DNA from: Hymenopus coronatus
Taxonomy: Eukaryota > Arthropoda > Insecta > Mantodea > Hymenopodidae
Direction of reading: 5' to 3'
Assembly (NCBI GenBank): GCA_030762935.1
Contig: CM060881.1
Coordinates: forward strand, 100,858,001 to 100,922,000
DNA: 64,000 bases
The notes below the pieces were generated by a model that was not told the origin of the DNA, did no database searches, and saw only the letters and a program-made list of their open reading frames with translations. The position numbers and the translations under genes are program-made. This document shows, in pieces, positions 12,459-24,135 of this stretch. The number at the start of each line of letters is the position of its first letter. Position 1 is the first letter of the stretch.

Positions 12459-12711
12459 TAGTTTTAAAATTTAAAATTTTTGGGCTGTTTTGCCGTGGTC
12501 TGTAGGTTAAAATATGTTTATTTAAAATATTTTTGTCTAAGGTTTCGTCCCTGTCTGTGAGGATCTTTCCGAGTTAGCGACGTGAGCACATTGGCTCTGA
12601 AGATGTCCCTCACAGATAGGGACGGAACGTTAGGTAGAAATATTTTAACTAAACATATTTTAACCTACAGACCACGGCAAAACAGCCAGAAAAGTTTAAA
12701 TTTTAAAACTA
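12459..12711. mobile_element. Penelope-type terminal inverted repeat with hammerhead-like core
   Basis: Two arms of about 104 bp (12459-12562 and 12608-12711) are inverted copies separated by 45 bp. The right arm contains CTGAAGA (12597-12603), a 6-bp stem (12605-12610 with 12618-12623) and GGAAC. The left arm, read on the minus strand, contains the intact CGAAAC box, but its CTGANGA box has degraded. This layout, followed by an ACGGCAAAACAGCC-type tail, matches Penelope-like element termini, which are known to carry hammerhead ribozyme motifs. No coding region lies between the arms. The unit sits in receptor intron 12136-13754. Confidence 0.6.
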
Positions 12712-13754
12712 AAGCTTAGTTTTTCACGAGTGCAGATAAACCTTTGTGCGTAAATGAGTTGTAGGCATTTCTAAGTAAACACCTGTCAGTGCTGGTGTTA
12801 AGCAATAGGTAGGAGACCTTTGTGCTACTCCTCTTCCATGTAAGCGAAAACGGCAAGGGAATCACGTTCATTCATATGCAATACCCGGGCTTGTACTAGA
12901 GTCCAAGATTATATACAAGCACAGTGCACACAGAAGGAAAAGTTTGTTAAAATGCTTCTCACTTCATTTACTCAGCCTTTATTTATTTAGCTCTAGACTA
13001 ACGCTTTTAGATTTAGATAGTTAGAAAGTATTTAATTCACCTATCAGTAGCAGCCCATAGCTAGTTTTGTAATTGTTTATACACGGTTCTTATTTAACAT
13101 AAGCGACTATATCCTCTGTAGAATTACAAACTATTAAGATTTCATAACAAAAAACCATGCATGAGAGGACGTAATAATACGTTTCCAAATACATTCATGC
13201 TTAAGAATCACGAATATCATAACCCTGGATTACGACATAAAAAGATAAAGGAAGTAGTGTCAATAGTAAGGCAGTACAGATCATCCCAGTTGTGTTTTAA
13301 AGGAACATATTCACATTGCTTTAATCACAATGTGTTCGTGGCTTCCACTTTACCTGGGAGCATATTAATAGGGATAAACGTATTCTTATCTACGTATGTT
13401 GCCTATGGTCAAACTTTCAAACTAAGTAGAAATTGACCATGTTTGATTAGGATTTGATTTACGTAACTGTGTACTAGTGTGCAACAGCTTTAAATGCAGT
13501 TTGATTTAAATGATTAAAACACTAACACAATTTTTTAGGGGGACAATAAAATAAAATAAACACTTAGTTTTTCAAATGACACTGCTGGTTAGCTAATATG
13601 TGTGGTATAAGAATGTTCTATATGTAAGCTTCATTCTTTCTTTTACAAAATAGTCTCTGCTTGAGGGTTACAGTTGGCTTGAGTTGAAAACTTTTGATTC
13701 CTATTTTAGCTCGTTTTGTAGAACAGGAGGCACATCATTTTATTTTTTTTCTAG

Positions 13755-13949
13755 GTACCGTAAGATGATTGAGAGTGGCCTGATCGACTACCGTAACAAA
13801 CACTGGCGATCACGTAAGCCCCAATGCGACATCGGAGATGAGATACGCCCAGTTACAATGAACACAGTGTGCTTCGCGATGTGGCTTATTGTTGGCGGGT
13901 ATCTATACTCATTGTTGATCTTACTATTCGAGATCATCGCACATTCCAA
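13755..13949 (+). CDS. Ionotropic receptor exon with M3
   Basis: Fourth visible exon, 195 nt, between TTTTTCTAG and AA|GTAAGC. It encodes YRKMIESGLIDYRNKHW, a basic and cysteine-bearing stretch (SRKPQCD), then the linker IRPVTMNTVCFAMWL that leads into the third membrane helix (LIVGGYLYSLLILLFEIIAH). The order, S2 end then TVxFA then M3, is standard for insect IRs. It exits in phase 2 and completes a Lys codon with the first base of the exon at 16542. Confidence 0.9.
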
Positions 13950-14585
13950 GTAAGCTTATCATTGTTCAATTATCTTCATTTAGAAAACTTTTTGTGTCCT
14001 TTTTATAATATTATTGAAATAACAGAAAACAGCTACCTCTAGTAATTATTTCCTTCTGATTTAAGGGTATAATGCAAAACAACAATCGCATGAGTTTCTC
14101 TTTTATAGTAAGTGTTATAAGTATACCCCAAATGACAAACCCAATAATGCGTTATAGGAACAAATTATCTGACTTAACTCGTTTCACGCTACCACAGTAA
14201 TGATTGTGCACCATTCGAATTTTCCTTTGTAATGTCTAAATCTACTATAGGAGGTACACCAAGGCATGTTTGCTGTATCATCTAACTCACATCTGACGTC
14301 GTTTTTCTCTGTTTTCTCTACTACCTATCTCTTCGTCCAAAATAACATCTCTCCTTTCAATCCTGCGTTCATATCTCACGTCAGAATTTCATTTACTGAA
14401 TTACAGCACATACATGATGTGCTCTGCCCCCTGTGGTTACCGCCCAAGAAGTATGGTGCAAACCAAAAATCTCTAATGCGCCAAATTGTTTAAGTCAAAT
14501 TTAGGTTACTGCTCTGTTACATTCCTTTATAGTGATGATAAACTTCTCGAAACCGATTACAATCAATTTACTTCTTACTTAATTT
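13950..14585. other. Receptor intron, nothing recognised
   Basis: AT-rich sequence without a supported repeat or exon. Confidence 0.4.
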
Positions 14586-14587
14586 AA

Positions 14588-14945
14588 AAGAGCGGCTGAG
14601 TGGTTAGCCCTCTCGCCTCCCATCTAGGCGGCCTGGTTCGATCGCAAGCGTTCGCATGTGGTATTTGTGGTGGACGAAGCGGCGCCTGGACGTTTTTTCC
14701 GGGTCCTCCGGTTTCCCCCACCTCTCATTCCAGCAATTGCTCTATCATCACCTTTCCTATGTCTGTTTCGCTTGCATTTTATGTCATCTATTTCCTCATG
14801 CGCATATCTGACTACGGGCCGACCACTCGTTCCAGATACTCCATTCTGTTTGTTTCGTGCCGTTGGCTCCCCAACAGGCTTCTGATCCCTAGGCAACCAT
14901 TTGTAAGACCCTGGGAAGTGTCAGTCCTAACTTTGGGGAAGGCAA
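14588..14945 (+). repeat. SINE family A head with an extended tail
   Basis: A tRNA-Ser-like head (GCGGCTGAGTGGTTAGC, then CTGGTTCGATCGC) and the family A body are followed by a tail with 'gttggctccccaacaggct' and 'gtgtcagtcct'. That tail also occurs alone at about 47470-47560. It is either a longer subfamily or a composite of two repeats. Confidence 0.6.
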
Positions 14946-15199
14946 TATTATTAATATTAACTCTATTATCTTCTTAACAAACATAATCAAATTATCATAC
15001 ATTTCACAACCAACTACGAAGCTAATTTACAAATAAGGATGTTTATATATCTTACTATATTCCCAGTTTACTTAAGATTTGCATCCAGAATGTGGGTATG
15101 CATATAATAATGTACATGATTTCAAGGTGAGAAGCCTGCTTAATTGTTAAGTAATAGTGACCACTCCGCACCAGCTGTTCAATTTTCATTTAAAAGTGA

Positions 15200-15960
15200 A
15201 CACATTCTAGAGGTGCACAGTTCAGTTTACGGAAGGGTTAAGGGGGGAAATGGGCGTAAACGTGTCACTTTCAGTCAAAAAAGATTTTTTTTTTTTTTTA
15301 AGGACTCAGGTCTATCAATTGTGTTTTACGTATTCGAAGTTTTGTGGCCTACGACTTTTGTAATTTAATAAAATATATTATTTTTAAAATCCTGCACACC
15401 TTAAATGCTCTTCACAATTAAAGTTTAAATTTAATTATCTCCCAGTGCACTTTGTAAGCATTTTGCTGGCAATCAAAAGTCATCTCAACTTAAAATTTTT
15501 ATCCAATGAGGCGAAAAAGCACGGATGTTTAAAACACTATAACTAATGAAACTACGTACATACTTGATTTTATATATGTTGCATGGTCCATGAAATAAAA
15601 AGTAAAGTATATGTCATGCGAGCAAAATAGGTCAAAAAATGTTGGCATCCATACACTAGTATATATATAACATTGCTACACTTATAGACATGCTCTCCCT
15701 GTTTAAGGGGGCGAATGGGTTTGAAATCAAATTAATAGTTTTAAAACTAGGGGCTTAAATGTTTCTATATATACTACATGACATAAGTATACACCCATTT
15801 AAGTTTCAACTCTATAGCTTTAATGGTTGCTTAGTCATTAATGTTTTTATGTTTAAAAACCTGTTTTGAAAATCTATGTTTCCTATAATTTTAACGCAAT
15901 GAGGCTGAAAAGTTTACGGAGTGTTCTAGAAATTCTGAATAACACTAAGTAACAGATTTA
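15200..15960. repeat. Unclassified intronic repeat-like sequence
   Basis: It contains two diverged direct copies of a motif: 'caatgaggcgaaaaagcacg' near 15505 and 'caatgaggctgaaaagttta' near 15897. Each is preceded by a T-rich run. A related 'gggggcgaatgggtttgaaa' block lies near 15708. It resembles a dispersed non-coding repeat, but no second copy in the window proves it. Confidence 0.35.
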
Positions 15961-16009
15961 TTATATCAGCTTTCTGTATATTATATATATTATTCTGCAC
16001 AGGAATGAA

Positions 16010-16172
16010 TCGAATACATAAGATTTTTGCCCTTCTACCGACAAGGAGCCAAGTAATAATGACAATTTCTGCAAATATTTATCTCGAATAGCATGAAGTA
16101 GATAGAAGAATAAGCTTTTTAACAATAATTTGCAGAGATGTAGAGATAGGTATGTGAATGGAACACATCAGA
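16010..16172 (+). repeat. Rpt-P 3' end fragment
   Basis: It matches the final 160 bp of the full Rpt-P copies: a 'caagtaataa' block, 'agcatgaagtagatagaaga', 'aagctttttaacaataattt' and 'ggaacacatcagat'. It is directly followed by a (GTT)n run at 16178-16209. Confidence 0.7.
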
Positions 16173-16177
16173 TTCTC

Positions 16178-16208
<31 letters not shown>

Positions 16209-16541
16209 ATGTTTATCTCTATATTCCTTTCTTCCTGTCCACACATAAAGTCCTGGCAAACTTCTTCATTCGTATCTAGGTCCCCATCAACGATTCTGAT
16301 TACAACTTTCAATCTTCTAATACTTCTTACACAACATGTATATGGCGTTTTTTTTACTTCGCTGTTGATTATTTTATGTAAATATCCCTTAAAACCTGTA
16401 AGAGCAACATCATAAGGACAATCTCATATATCGGAAATCTGACTAAAGCACTTTCAGCACGCTCCCAGGGAGTTAAGACATTAACTATATGATGTTTTGC
16501 CATGTGTTTGAACTAATACGGTGGTTTATTGTCTGTTGCAG

Positions 16542-16665
16542 GTGTCTGAGCAAGCTCAGCAAAGAGAGAAAGAAGAAAATTGACTTGGCAGTTTTAAAGA
16601 AGACCGTTAATAATGTTCTACCTGATATAACTTCGGAATTTTCTCCTGTAAGACGTTTAGAATGA
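16542..16665 (+). CDS. Ionotropic receptor last exon and stop
   Basis: Final exon after TCTGTTGCAG. It encodes a short cytoplasmic tail of 40 residues, rich in lysine, starting CLSKLSKERKKKID and ending SPVRRLE before TGA at 16663-16665. A short basic tail straight after M3 is usual for insect IRs. Phase agreement with the previous exon is exact. A canonical polyadenylation hexamer lies 243 bp downstream. Confidence 0.85.
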
Positions 16666-16907
16666 ATCGCAGCTAACCCCAGTGGTTCAATTTAGAACCA
16701 AGTTAACTAAATCGCTATTATTAATATGAAAAGGAACATATGCATTAGTTCATAACGCCAACATGGGACGCCAATGTACGTTTATGTGCCCACACATACA
16801 AAGTGCATTCGCTTCTTAGAAAGCATTTTTCTAGTGCATTCCATTAATATTGAAGTTTGGCAAGCTGAGAACATATGGCCAGGAGTAGGAATTGTGTTAT
16901 AATGCTA

Positions 16908-16913
16908 AATAAA
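16908..16913 (+). promoter_or_regulatory. Candidate poly(A) signal of the ionotropic receptor
   Basis: AATAAA occurs 243 bp after the stop and is followed by a T-rich stretch (16920-16950). It is a plausible 3' end, though AT-rich DNA gives such hexamers often. Confidence 0.45.
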
Positions 16914-17360
16914 CATTCACTCTTCTCTTGTTTCGTTTTTATTTTACAATTTTCCTGTAACAATATACAGAGAAGCATGCAAGGAACTAATGCACATTTT
17001 CAAATTTTAATACCGTGAGTAAATGAGCATGAAAGTTCCAAATATCAACTAGTGTTGTGATAATACAAATATTTCTTAGGATATTCGTCTATGGAAATTA
17101 AAAATACAATTTCGTACCGATTTATTTGAAATTTCAGTACAGAACTGAGGGTTTAAACATATACTATATTGAGAAAGTGTAATATTCTTATTTTATTATG
17201 TCTTCACTCTGTTATAAAATGTTTACATACGGTGGAGTTATTTTCTAAAGAAATATATATACTTTATAATTTAACTCTTTAAGAGCAAGTGAATAAACGG
17301 TGGAGATGAATTTCATTTATTCCATTGGTTTGGGAGAAAACGAAATATTAAATGTATATT

Positions 17361-18664
17361 CTGTCAAGAAAGTACCGGAAATTGATCATTTAAAAATCCT
17401 GTTTAAAAGGGGATTCGAAATTATTGTTGTCGCTAAGTTGGTACAACTTTCCTCTATACCCACGCGGAGTTTGATAGTCATCTGTAATCTAGTTTTTTTT
17501 ACAGTATGCCATCTTGTGAGTTCATCTCAAAGGTGATTTGCGATTTTACGATGGATGCAAATATTGAACAAAGAATCTGCCTCAAATTTTGCATTGCAAA
17601 TGGTATTTCGTGTGCCGAATCCTTAAAAATGTTACAGAGGCCTTACGGTGAATCGACTTTATCAAACACACGTGCATATGAGTGCTACAGTGCATTCAAA
17701 AGTGGTCAAGATGTGGTGGAAGATTTGCCTCGCTCTGGTCGGCCATCAACGGTTTCAACTGAACTGAACATAGCTAAAAGTGAAGAAAATAGTGTCTGAA
17801 AATCGTCATTTAGGTCTGAGAGAGATTGTCGCTGAACTTTCTGTGTCTCACGAATCCATTCGTACCATTTTAAACGATTGTTTGGGCATGCCACGCGTTG
17901 CAGCTCCGAAAGACTTGAATTTTCTACAAAAACTCAATCGCGTAAGGATTGCTGAAGACATGCTAGAACGAGCCAGTTCCGACCCCACATTCATGAAACG
18001 TATTGTAACTGGTGATGAGACGTGGGCTTACGAGTTTGACACTTAAACCAGTCAACAAGCTTCCGAATGGCGCCTTCCAACTGAACCGAAACCTAAAAGG
18101 GCATGTCAAACTCGATCAAAACTGGAGGTCATGTTGAGAGTTTTTTTCGATTATCGCGGTGTCGTGCACTCAGAGTTCTTGCCAGAAGTTCAGGTGCTAA
18201 ATATAGACTATTATCTGAGCTTATGCGGCGTTTGAGAGAACAAATATGGCGAAAAAGGCCAGATTTGTGGAACGACAACTCATGGATTCTGCACGACGAT
18301 AACGCACCGGCTCACAATGCTATTATTGTGAAGGAATTTCTGGCCAAAAACTCAATAAATGTTATCCAAAACCACCGTATTCACCTGATCAGGCTGCTGC
18401 TGATTTCTTTCTCTTTCCAAAATTCAAGTTACCACTTCGAGGCAGCCGTTTTCAGTCGACAGAAGACATAAAGGAAAATTCGCGGCGACAATTGACATCG
18501 ATTTCTAAAAGTGCCTACAAAAATGTTTTGATGATTGGATTATTCGTTGGCATAAATGTATAATTTCAGAAGGGGCCTACTTTGAAGGCGATAAAATAAA
18601 ATTGGATGAATAATTCATTTTTTTTGCGTTTTATTGGCAAATTCCCGGAACTTTCTTGACACAG
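17361..18664 (+). pseudogene. Mariner (DD34D) transposon, decayed
   Basis: Imperfect terminal inverted repeats, reading TGTCAAGAAAG at the left (about 17362) and its complement at the right (about 18660), bound a mariner transposase of about 1 kb in broken frames. The N-terminal helix-turn-helix part spans 17536-17800 (QRICLKFCIANGISCAES, then SGRPSTVSTE). The catalytic blocks TGDETW (about 18010) and HDDNAPAH (about 18294) follow. A third block YSPDQAAADFFLFPK is read after a frameshift. The end is DDWIIRWHKCI...YFEGDKIKLDE near 18600. All three Asp codons survive, but stops at 18043 and later and several frameshifts make it inactive. It lies 0.7 kb downstream of the receptor gene. Confidence 0.9.
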
Positions 18665-18699
18665 TAGTAAGTATTTAACTTGTTGATTTAAAATTCATA

Positions 18700-20075
18700 T
18701 AATATTAAGCTTATTTTTAAGAATATCACAACTAAACATGTTAACAGAAATTCATCAAATTAATTTTATTCAGTTATTTATAAGCAAAACTAGGTCAAGT
18801 GGAACAATTTGAATATGAGCATATGTCGATAAATGGAAGCAAACTCCCCAAGAAAAAGGAGTTTACAAATTATATGACATTGGTTTTGTCCAGGGTTATG
18901 TTTTTTCTAACAGTCTGGAGTTCTACTCGCTAGAAATTCACGTAATATGTTTGCAAATTTCTGCTTCTGCAACTAATTTAGTATCGCAACATTTTTAAGC
19001 CTCTTTTCAATAGTCTGTTCATTTGTATACAAGAAAACCTAATCGTTTATAGCTATAACTGTATGGAATTTTACTCGTTCTATATCGTTCTTTAAAACGC
19101 AAAACAGCTATAAAACTTATGTTGAACCAAAGAAGTAAGTAGGCTTTTAGTGATTGACAACACTTAAATCTGTATTTATGAATGTTAACAACTTTTGACA
19201 GCTTTTCATAGTTGAGTATTTTAAAGAAAATACCCTACATCTAGGTTGTACTATGCAAATGTTACTGCAACGTTCCACGAACTAAAAAAAGTGCACGCTA
19301 CAGTAGAATTTCAACCACTCTTTTCTTTGCTGGATGAAATTCCACGGTCGTTGTTACCCTATAGAGGGTACATTTTAGTGCGTATAGTAGGTGGCTATAA
19401 AGTAGGTGATTGTAATAAAAATTTAGTTAAACACGTTGACATTTGTATTTTAGTCACTAGCTTAGCAAAACCCATACCAACAATATTATTATAGTTATTG
19501 TTGTTATTATTATTATTTCTATTTTAATTGAAAATAATTATCAGATGCATCTTGTAACGTGATTAGTTGCTTTAATAGGTTTCGCCTTATTCATTTATTT
19601 GTGACGTTGACGACTAGCATTCGAGAACTAATATCCCTTTATCAAACTTCAGCCTCCACGCTTTTCAACGCGGGCTCAGTAAAGACACGTGATCCACTCA
19701 ACCACGCTACAAATTCTTTTGACCAGTTATGCTCGCCGCGATTCAGGGTTCATTTTTCCAAAGTCTTTGGCGGTCATCAAAGTCTCTACAATTACCTAAA
19801 TAACTGGATATCAACAGGAAACATTACACTTTATATATTAAACACAGTCCACTTTTCAAGGAAGATGTTGTATTCAGCTTTTCTAACATGCACAATCATA
19901 TAACATTCCCTCGACGTAAGAATGAAAATAGCCATCACATGTGGATAATGATTTCCCTAATTTAAAGCCATCACCACACAACATTATAAAATACATTATC
20001 ACGGTAAATCAGACCCGCAGGCATTTAAACAATAACACTATAATTAAAATAAAATTGGGAATATAACATTTCTTA
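18700..20075. other. Intergenic stretch, nothing recognised
   Basis: Several open frames of 82 to 114 codons exist (for example 19246-19494 and 19559-19903). None shows a domain, splice pattern or repeated relative in this window. Confidence 0.4.
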
Positions 20076-20080
20076 TACAT

Positions 20081-20235
20081 TCAGGAATTTAAAGAGAATG
20101 TATTTCAATCTTTCTCATGCACTCAGGAATTTGAACAGAATGTACTTCAATCTTTCTCGGACACTCGGGAATTTAAACAGAATATTTCAATCTTTCTCGT
20201 TCACTCAGAAATTTAAACAAAATGTACTTCATAAA
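20081..20235. repeat. Tandem repeat, about 42-bp unit, four copies
   Basis: Units start at 20081, 20123, 20165 and 20205, each beginning TCAGGAATTT or a close variant and containing 'cttcaatctttctc'. The last units differ by small deletions. No coding role is apparent. Confidence 0.85.
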
Positions 20236-20770
20236 TTGAAATATGAATTATATTTCCACATATGGCCTACATTATGCCATAAATTTCACTGTCTCGCGCA
20301 CTACACTTTCACCGCTTTTCCCTCGAAGCTTAGCCAGGGACTTTAAACAGGAACATTTACTTCCAGCTTGTATTTTGTAGCTGTCCAATGTTCGAAACCC
20401 TCATCATCATCTCGAAAATCCATGTCAACCTCCTAGTGATTCGCATCATAGCGGCAGCAGAGGATCCATAACGCTTACCAAGGAAAAATGTCGGGTTGAA
20501 GGATCACTAATTCAGCTCCAAAAGATCCCATCTACTACAGCATCTTATTCCATTGATGAAATCATACATGATTGTCACTATGTTTCACTGCATTCCGAAG
20601 GACGTCAAGGTACATGAAAATGTTTATATTGAACCACGGCGACGACAGGCCTTCAGAAAATTGACCTTTCAACCGGTTAGACGCCACAAAGGAAGAAGTA
20701 TGCCTCGCTCACTACGTCCCTGAACCGCATTAATGGTTCACTCCCCTGAACCTTACTTCTTGGCTGACTA

Positions 20771-21519
20771 ATGCTGCATTCACAATGAAATGCAAGCGCA
20801 GACGCTATGTAAGCGCAAGAGTTTGGACTCATATTATTTAATGTAAGCATTCATATAGAAAGACGCAAGACGAAACGCAATGCAATGCAACGCAAGAGTT
20901 TGCAAATTCCAAACTTTATCCTTGCGTTGCGTGCAAAGAGGAAGAATTCTATTTCTTTTCTCTATGCATTGCCTATGGATTCAATAAGAAGCGATCGAAC
21001 GGCAAGATTTTGCAGGGCCTGCTGTACATGCATGCTCTTCTATTTGGCCGTGCAGCGCCATCTCTGATCTCCTCAAGAGTTTACAACAGTCTCCTTGCAA
21101 ATTCTTCTTTGATTTAAGGGACGTAACCATCATCTGTGTATAGATTTCTTGGTTCTCATAAATCGAGAATAATTCTTAGTTCATTAACTGTGTAGCTTTA
21201 TCATTTTCTGATGTCTCTATGCTTGTACTATTTTCAATAATTTTGAAGGAGCAATTATCGTTACGGCACTGCCGCGAGCGTCAGTTGTTAGTATGTAATG
21301 TATTTATTTTGTAAAAGATTGAGTGAAGTTTCTTATGTGGTATTGTTGGTTATGTCATTCAGTTCTTAAGTTGGAAGATATTCGCATGTAACTTGCGGAT
21401 CTAGAAACCCGTGCCAACTTCTTACGTTGCGCTTACAATTGCATTGTGAATGGTGTTTCCTTCCGTCTAGGTCTATGCTGTGTTACGACTGCGCTTGCAT
21501 TTCATTGTGAATGTAGCAT
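20771..21519. mobile_element. Non-autonomous element with 31-bp terminal inverted repeats
   Basis: 20771-20801 and 21489-21519 are inverted copies with one mismatch, reading 'cattcacaatgaaatgcaag' inside. The 750-bp interior has no transposase but repeats GCAA-rich words (GCAATGCAATGCAACGCAAG). This suits a MITE-like deletion derivative of a DNA transposon. The family and the target duplication were not resolved. Confidence 0.6.
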
Positions 21520-21679
21520 AACTTCTTTCTCTCCCGTGATTGAATTTTTTTTGTTTTTTATAAATACGGAACTGGAGTCTGACCGGGTCCCGTCTCTCGT
21601 CCCGATCGTCTCTTTTTCCCAACTTTGAGCATCATAACACTGGCGGCCTCCGGATTCACAACGAGCGTTTCTCACGTAG

Positions 21680-22335
21680 ATGACAGCGCCATTTGTTGCA
21701 GGAAACGTATCCTCAAGATTGATGATGATGGTTAGTGTTTATGGGCGCTCAACTACAAGGTCATTAGCGCATCCTCAAGATTGGTTGCAACGTTGCAAAG
21801 TAGACAAAGATCTTTCTAAGTACGTAGAAAATCTGACATGGTGTAATGGTTACTTAGAAAAGGAATCCCTTCTAACTCTAAAATGAGAAGAAAAGAATTG
21901 CCTGATTTTATACTCTCTGATTAGGCACGGGTTAAAATGTTCCAGTTAGATGAACTCATTAAGGAATATGAACACGATGTTGTCAGGTTATCGCTCTACA
22001 TGTGCAAACCTCAATGCCATAGAACTCGACTGGGTGAAAGTAATATATTATTATATTTCATATTTGGGGGCAAAACATTTCAGCCGACATGTTGCTATCA
22101 TGGCCGAAAAAATTAGCTGCATAGGACTTGAAGTCGTGATTCCTCAAGACATCGAGTTTTACTGCAGGAACGTGGAGACTGTTGAACAGGATTATTTTAT
22201 TTCCGATGAGATTGTATCATATGTCAACTATATTTGAAAAACTTAATGGCACAAGCGTAGAGGAATCCAGTAACAAAGAATACAATGAACCGGAAGAGCA
22301 TCTCTCCGATACCGAGCGTGCTCCGCCGCTATAAG
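21680..22335 (+). pseudogene. DDE transposase relic, C-terminal part
   Basis: The plus strand from about 21925 reads FQLDELIKEYEHDV, then in a shifted frame NLNAIELDWVKV. That is the third-acid block of a family of IS630/Tc1-like 'DDE endonuclease' transposases common in insects. It continues with IPQDIEFYCRNVETVEQDYF and ISDEIVS, and ends in an acidic tail near 22310 (LSDTERA). Frameshifts and stops are present and the N-terminal two thirds are missing or unrecognisable. It has no visible terminal repeats. Confidence 0.55.
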
Positions 22336-22547
22336 GTAAAGCTAATTATTTATATGGTGTTAATGTTTTCTAGAACCTATTAGAAGTACATTTTTTATAT
22401 ACTTTCTCTACTAATTATATTAATGTTGCCGATTAAGGGGTTGTTTACTGCGCAATGCCGCAAAACCACACCAACTTTAGAAATTGAAAACCCGTTGTAG
22501 AACTGAGCACACCGTGCCAAGGGAAACAACCGGTTAACAGCTGCAAG

Positions 22548-22850
22548 ATGTTAGTAGTAGCACGGTTATATATTGCTAAATACCATGCTGACTTCATATA
22601 CCCAAGGTCACGGGTTCAAACCTGCGGAGGACGATGGATTTCTTCGGGCGTAAAAATCCTTAGCATGGCTTCCTTCGGAAGGGAAGTAAAGCCGTTGGTC
22701 CCGTGTCGTAGATTTACGGCACGTAAAAGAACCTCAAGCCTGATAGAGGGGCCTCTGAGCAAAATTAAGTGGTCTTTCACGCCCAATTTACAATGGGACG
22801 CTGAGAACCACAGCAGTTAAAGAGCGTCCATAAATAACACGCCATTTCCA
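22548..22850 (+). repeat. SINE family B
   Basis: A tRNA-derived head with box B GGGTTCAAACC is followed by the conserved body: 'tccttagcatggcttccttc', 'gtcgtagatttacggcac', 'gaacctcaagcctgatagag' and the tail 'ttaaagagcgtccataaata'. Other copies lie at 29848, 41699 (minus) and 61594. Confidence 0.85.
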
Positions 22851-22859
22851 TTTCGTATT

Positions 22860-24010
22860 TGTAAATGGGAGTGATAATGCTCTTATTCTTCCCCATTAAA
22901 TGTTAAGATAACACACCCGTTTATTGAGACTGACACAACACAACAGTAAAATTCAAATATATTTTTATAAATTAATGGTCATTTCCATGCTCCTATCGTT
23001 TAAGATAAAGAAGAAGAAAACCTATTTAGGTCGCTGCCGCTAGGTGGCTGCAGTACTGTTGTCTTTATCTTCCCCATTCTTTGCTAAAGGATGCACCTGG
23101 TTATGGAATCAATGACGCAAGAAAACAGTGAAAATAAAACATAATTTTATATATTAACTATTGTTTCCTTTGTGACATTGTTTAAATAAAGGCGTTAACA
23201 TTAACAAGTTATAAACTATGCTCATTAACCAGTAATCCTTCTCGAAAATCGAAATGTTGGGATTCAGATAATGTGCCGTTTTAGGTTAACTTACTTATTG
23301 CATATGTTGGTTATTTGAGGTTATGTGGTACATGAACTAGCTAAAGGCGATTTCATCAAAACATAACAGATAACCCCAACTACGTCACATTGCAATTGCG
23401 GTGCTCTTAATACGTTTGATCAAGTAATATTTTGGGTTAAATGGAGAAATTTAAATCACAAAGCTACTATTTAATAAGAACATATCGATTACTTTGTTTC
23501 TTTTTAACGAAAACAGGAGCATTAATAGTAAATAAAAATTATTATTATTATTACTACTACAACTACTATTCGGAGAAATGACGGGATCCAGGTAATATGC
23601 CGTTTTAGGTTAACCGAATATCATTGCATATTTCTGCGTTTCCCCGTCTTGCTATGTTTCCGCTTCCTAAGGCATAAACTATTAGTTGCAAATTTCAGTC
23701 TTTCCGCACTACCCTATAACTGCGCTGCCTTCCATCCTTTTCGGAATACCAACTATATATACTCCATTACGCTGGACATTGCACCTTTGAGATGCAAAGT
23801 TTGGCTGCCTTGAACGTTACGCGGCCAACAGACCCTTATTCGGCAACATTGCCGAGGAAGTATTGTATTCTACCCAAAAATAAAATATAGAAGCAGGCTT
23901 TGAGGCACCTTAATAAATACAGTTCAGAAAAGGGTCCTTTATGTGCATGTGTTTTTTTTTTGATTTTTTTTTTTGGTGGTTGCGTGAGAGAGGCTGAACA
24001 GCATTACTAA
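22860..24010. other. Intergenic stretch with a short direct repeat
   Basis: A diverged direct repeat of about 50 bp lies at 23260-23310 and 23575-23630, both containing 'gccgttttaggttaac'. The region 23640-23890 is somewhat richer in CpG than its surroundings, which could mark upstream sequence of the TMX3 gene. No coding exon is recognised. Confidence 0.4.
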
Positions 24011-24011
24011 A

Positions 24012-24135
24012 TGTGGTTCCAACGATTTTAATTAAAATCTCATATTTTTAAAATATTTGAAAGGTAAATAAAATGTACAGCTTCAATTTCAAAGAAATCT
24101 TCTTCATTCTACAATAATTTTACATACTTCTTGGT
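24012..24135 (+). repeat. Rpt-P internal fragment
   Basis: It matches the middle of Rpt-P: 'ccaacgattttaattaaaat' followed by an 'aaataaaatgtaca' block and a 'cttcattcta' segment. Confidence 0.5.

Noticed and set aside
13161..13436. 91-codon open frame between two receptor exons
   Set aside because: It lies within the intron and has no similarity to receptor sequence. Splicing it in would break the exact phase match between 12135 and 13755.
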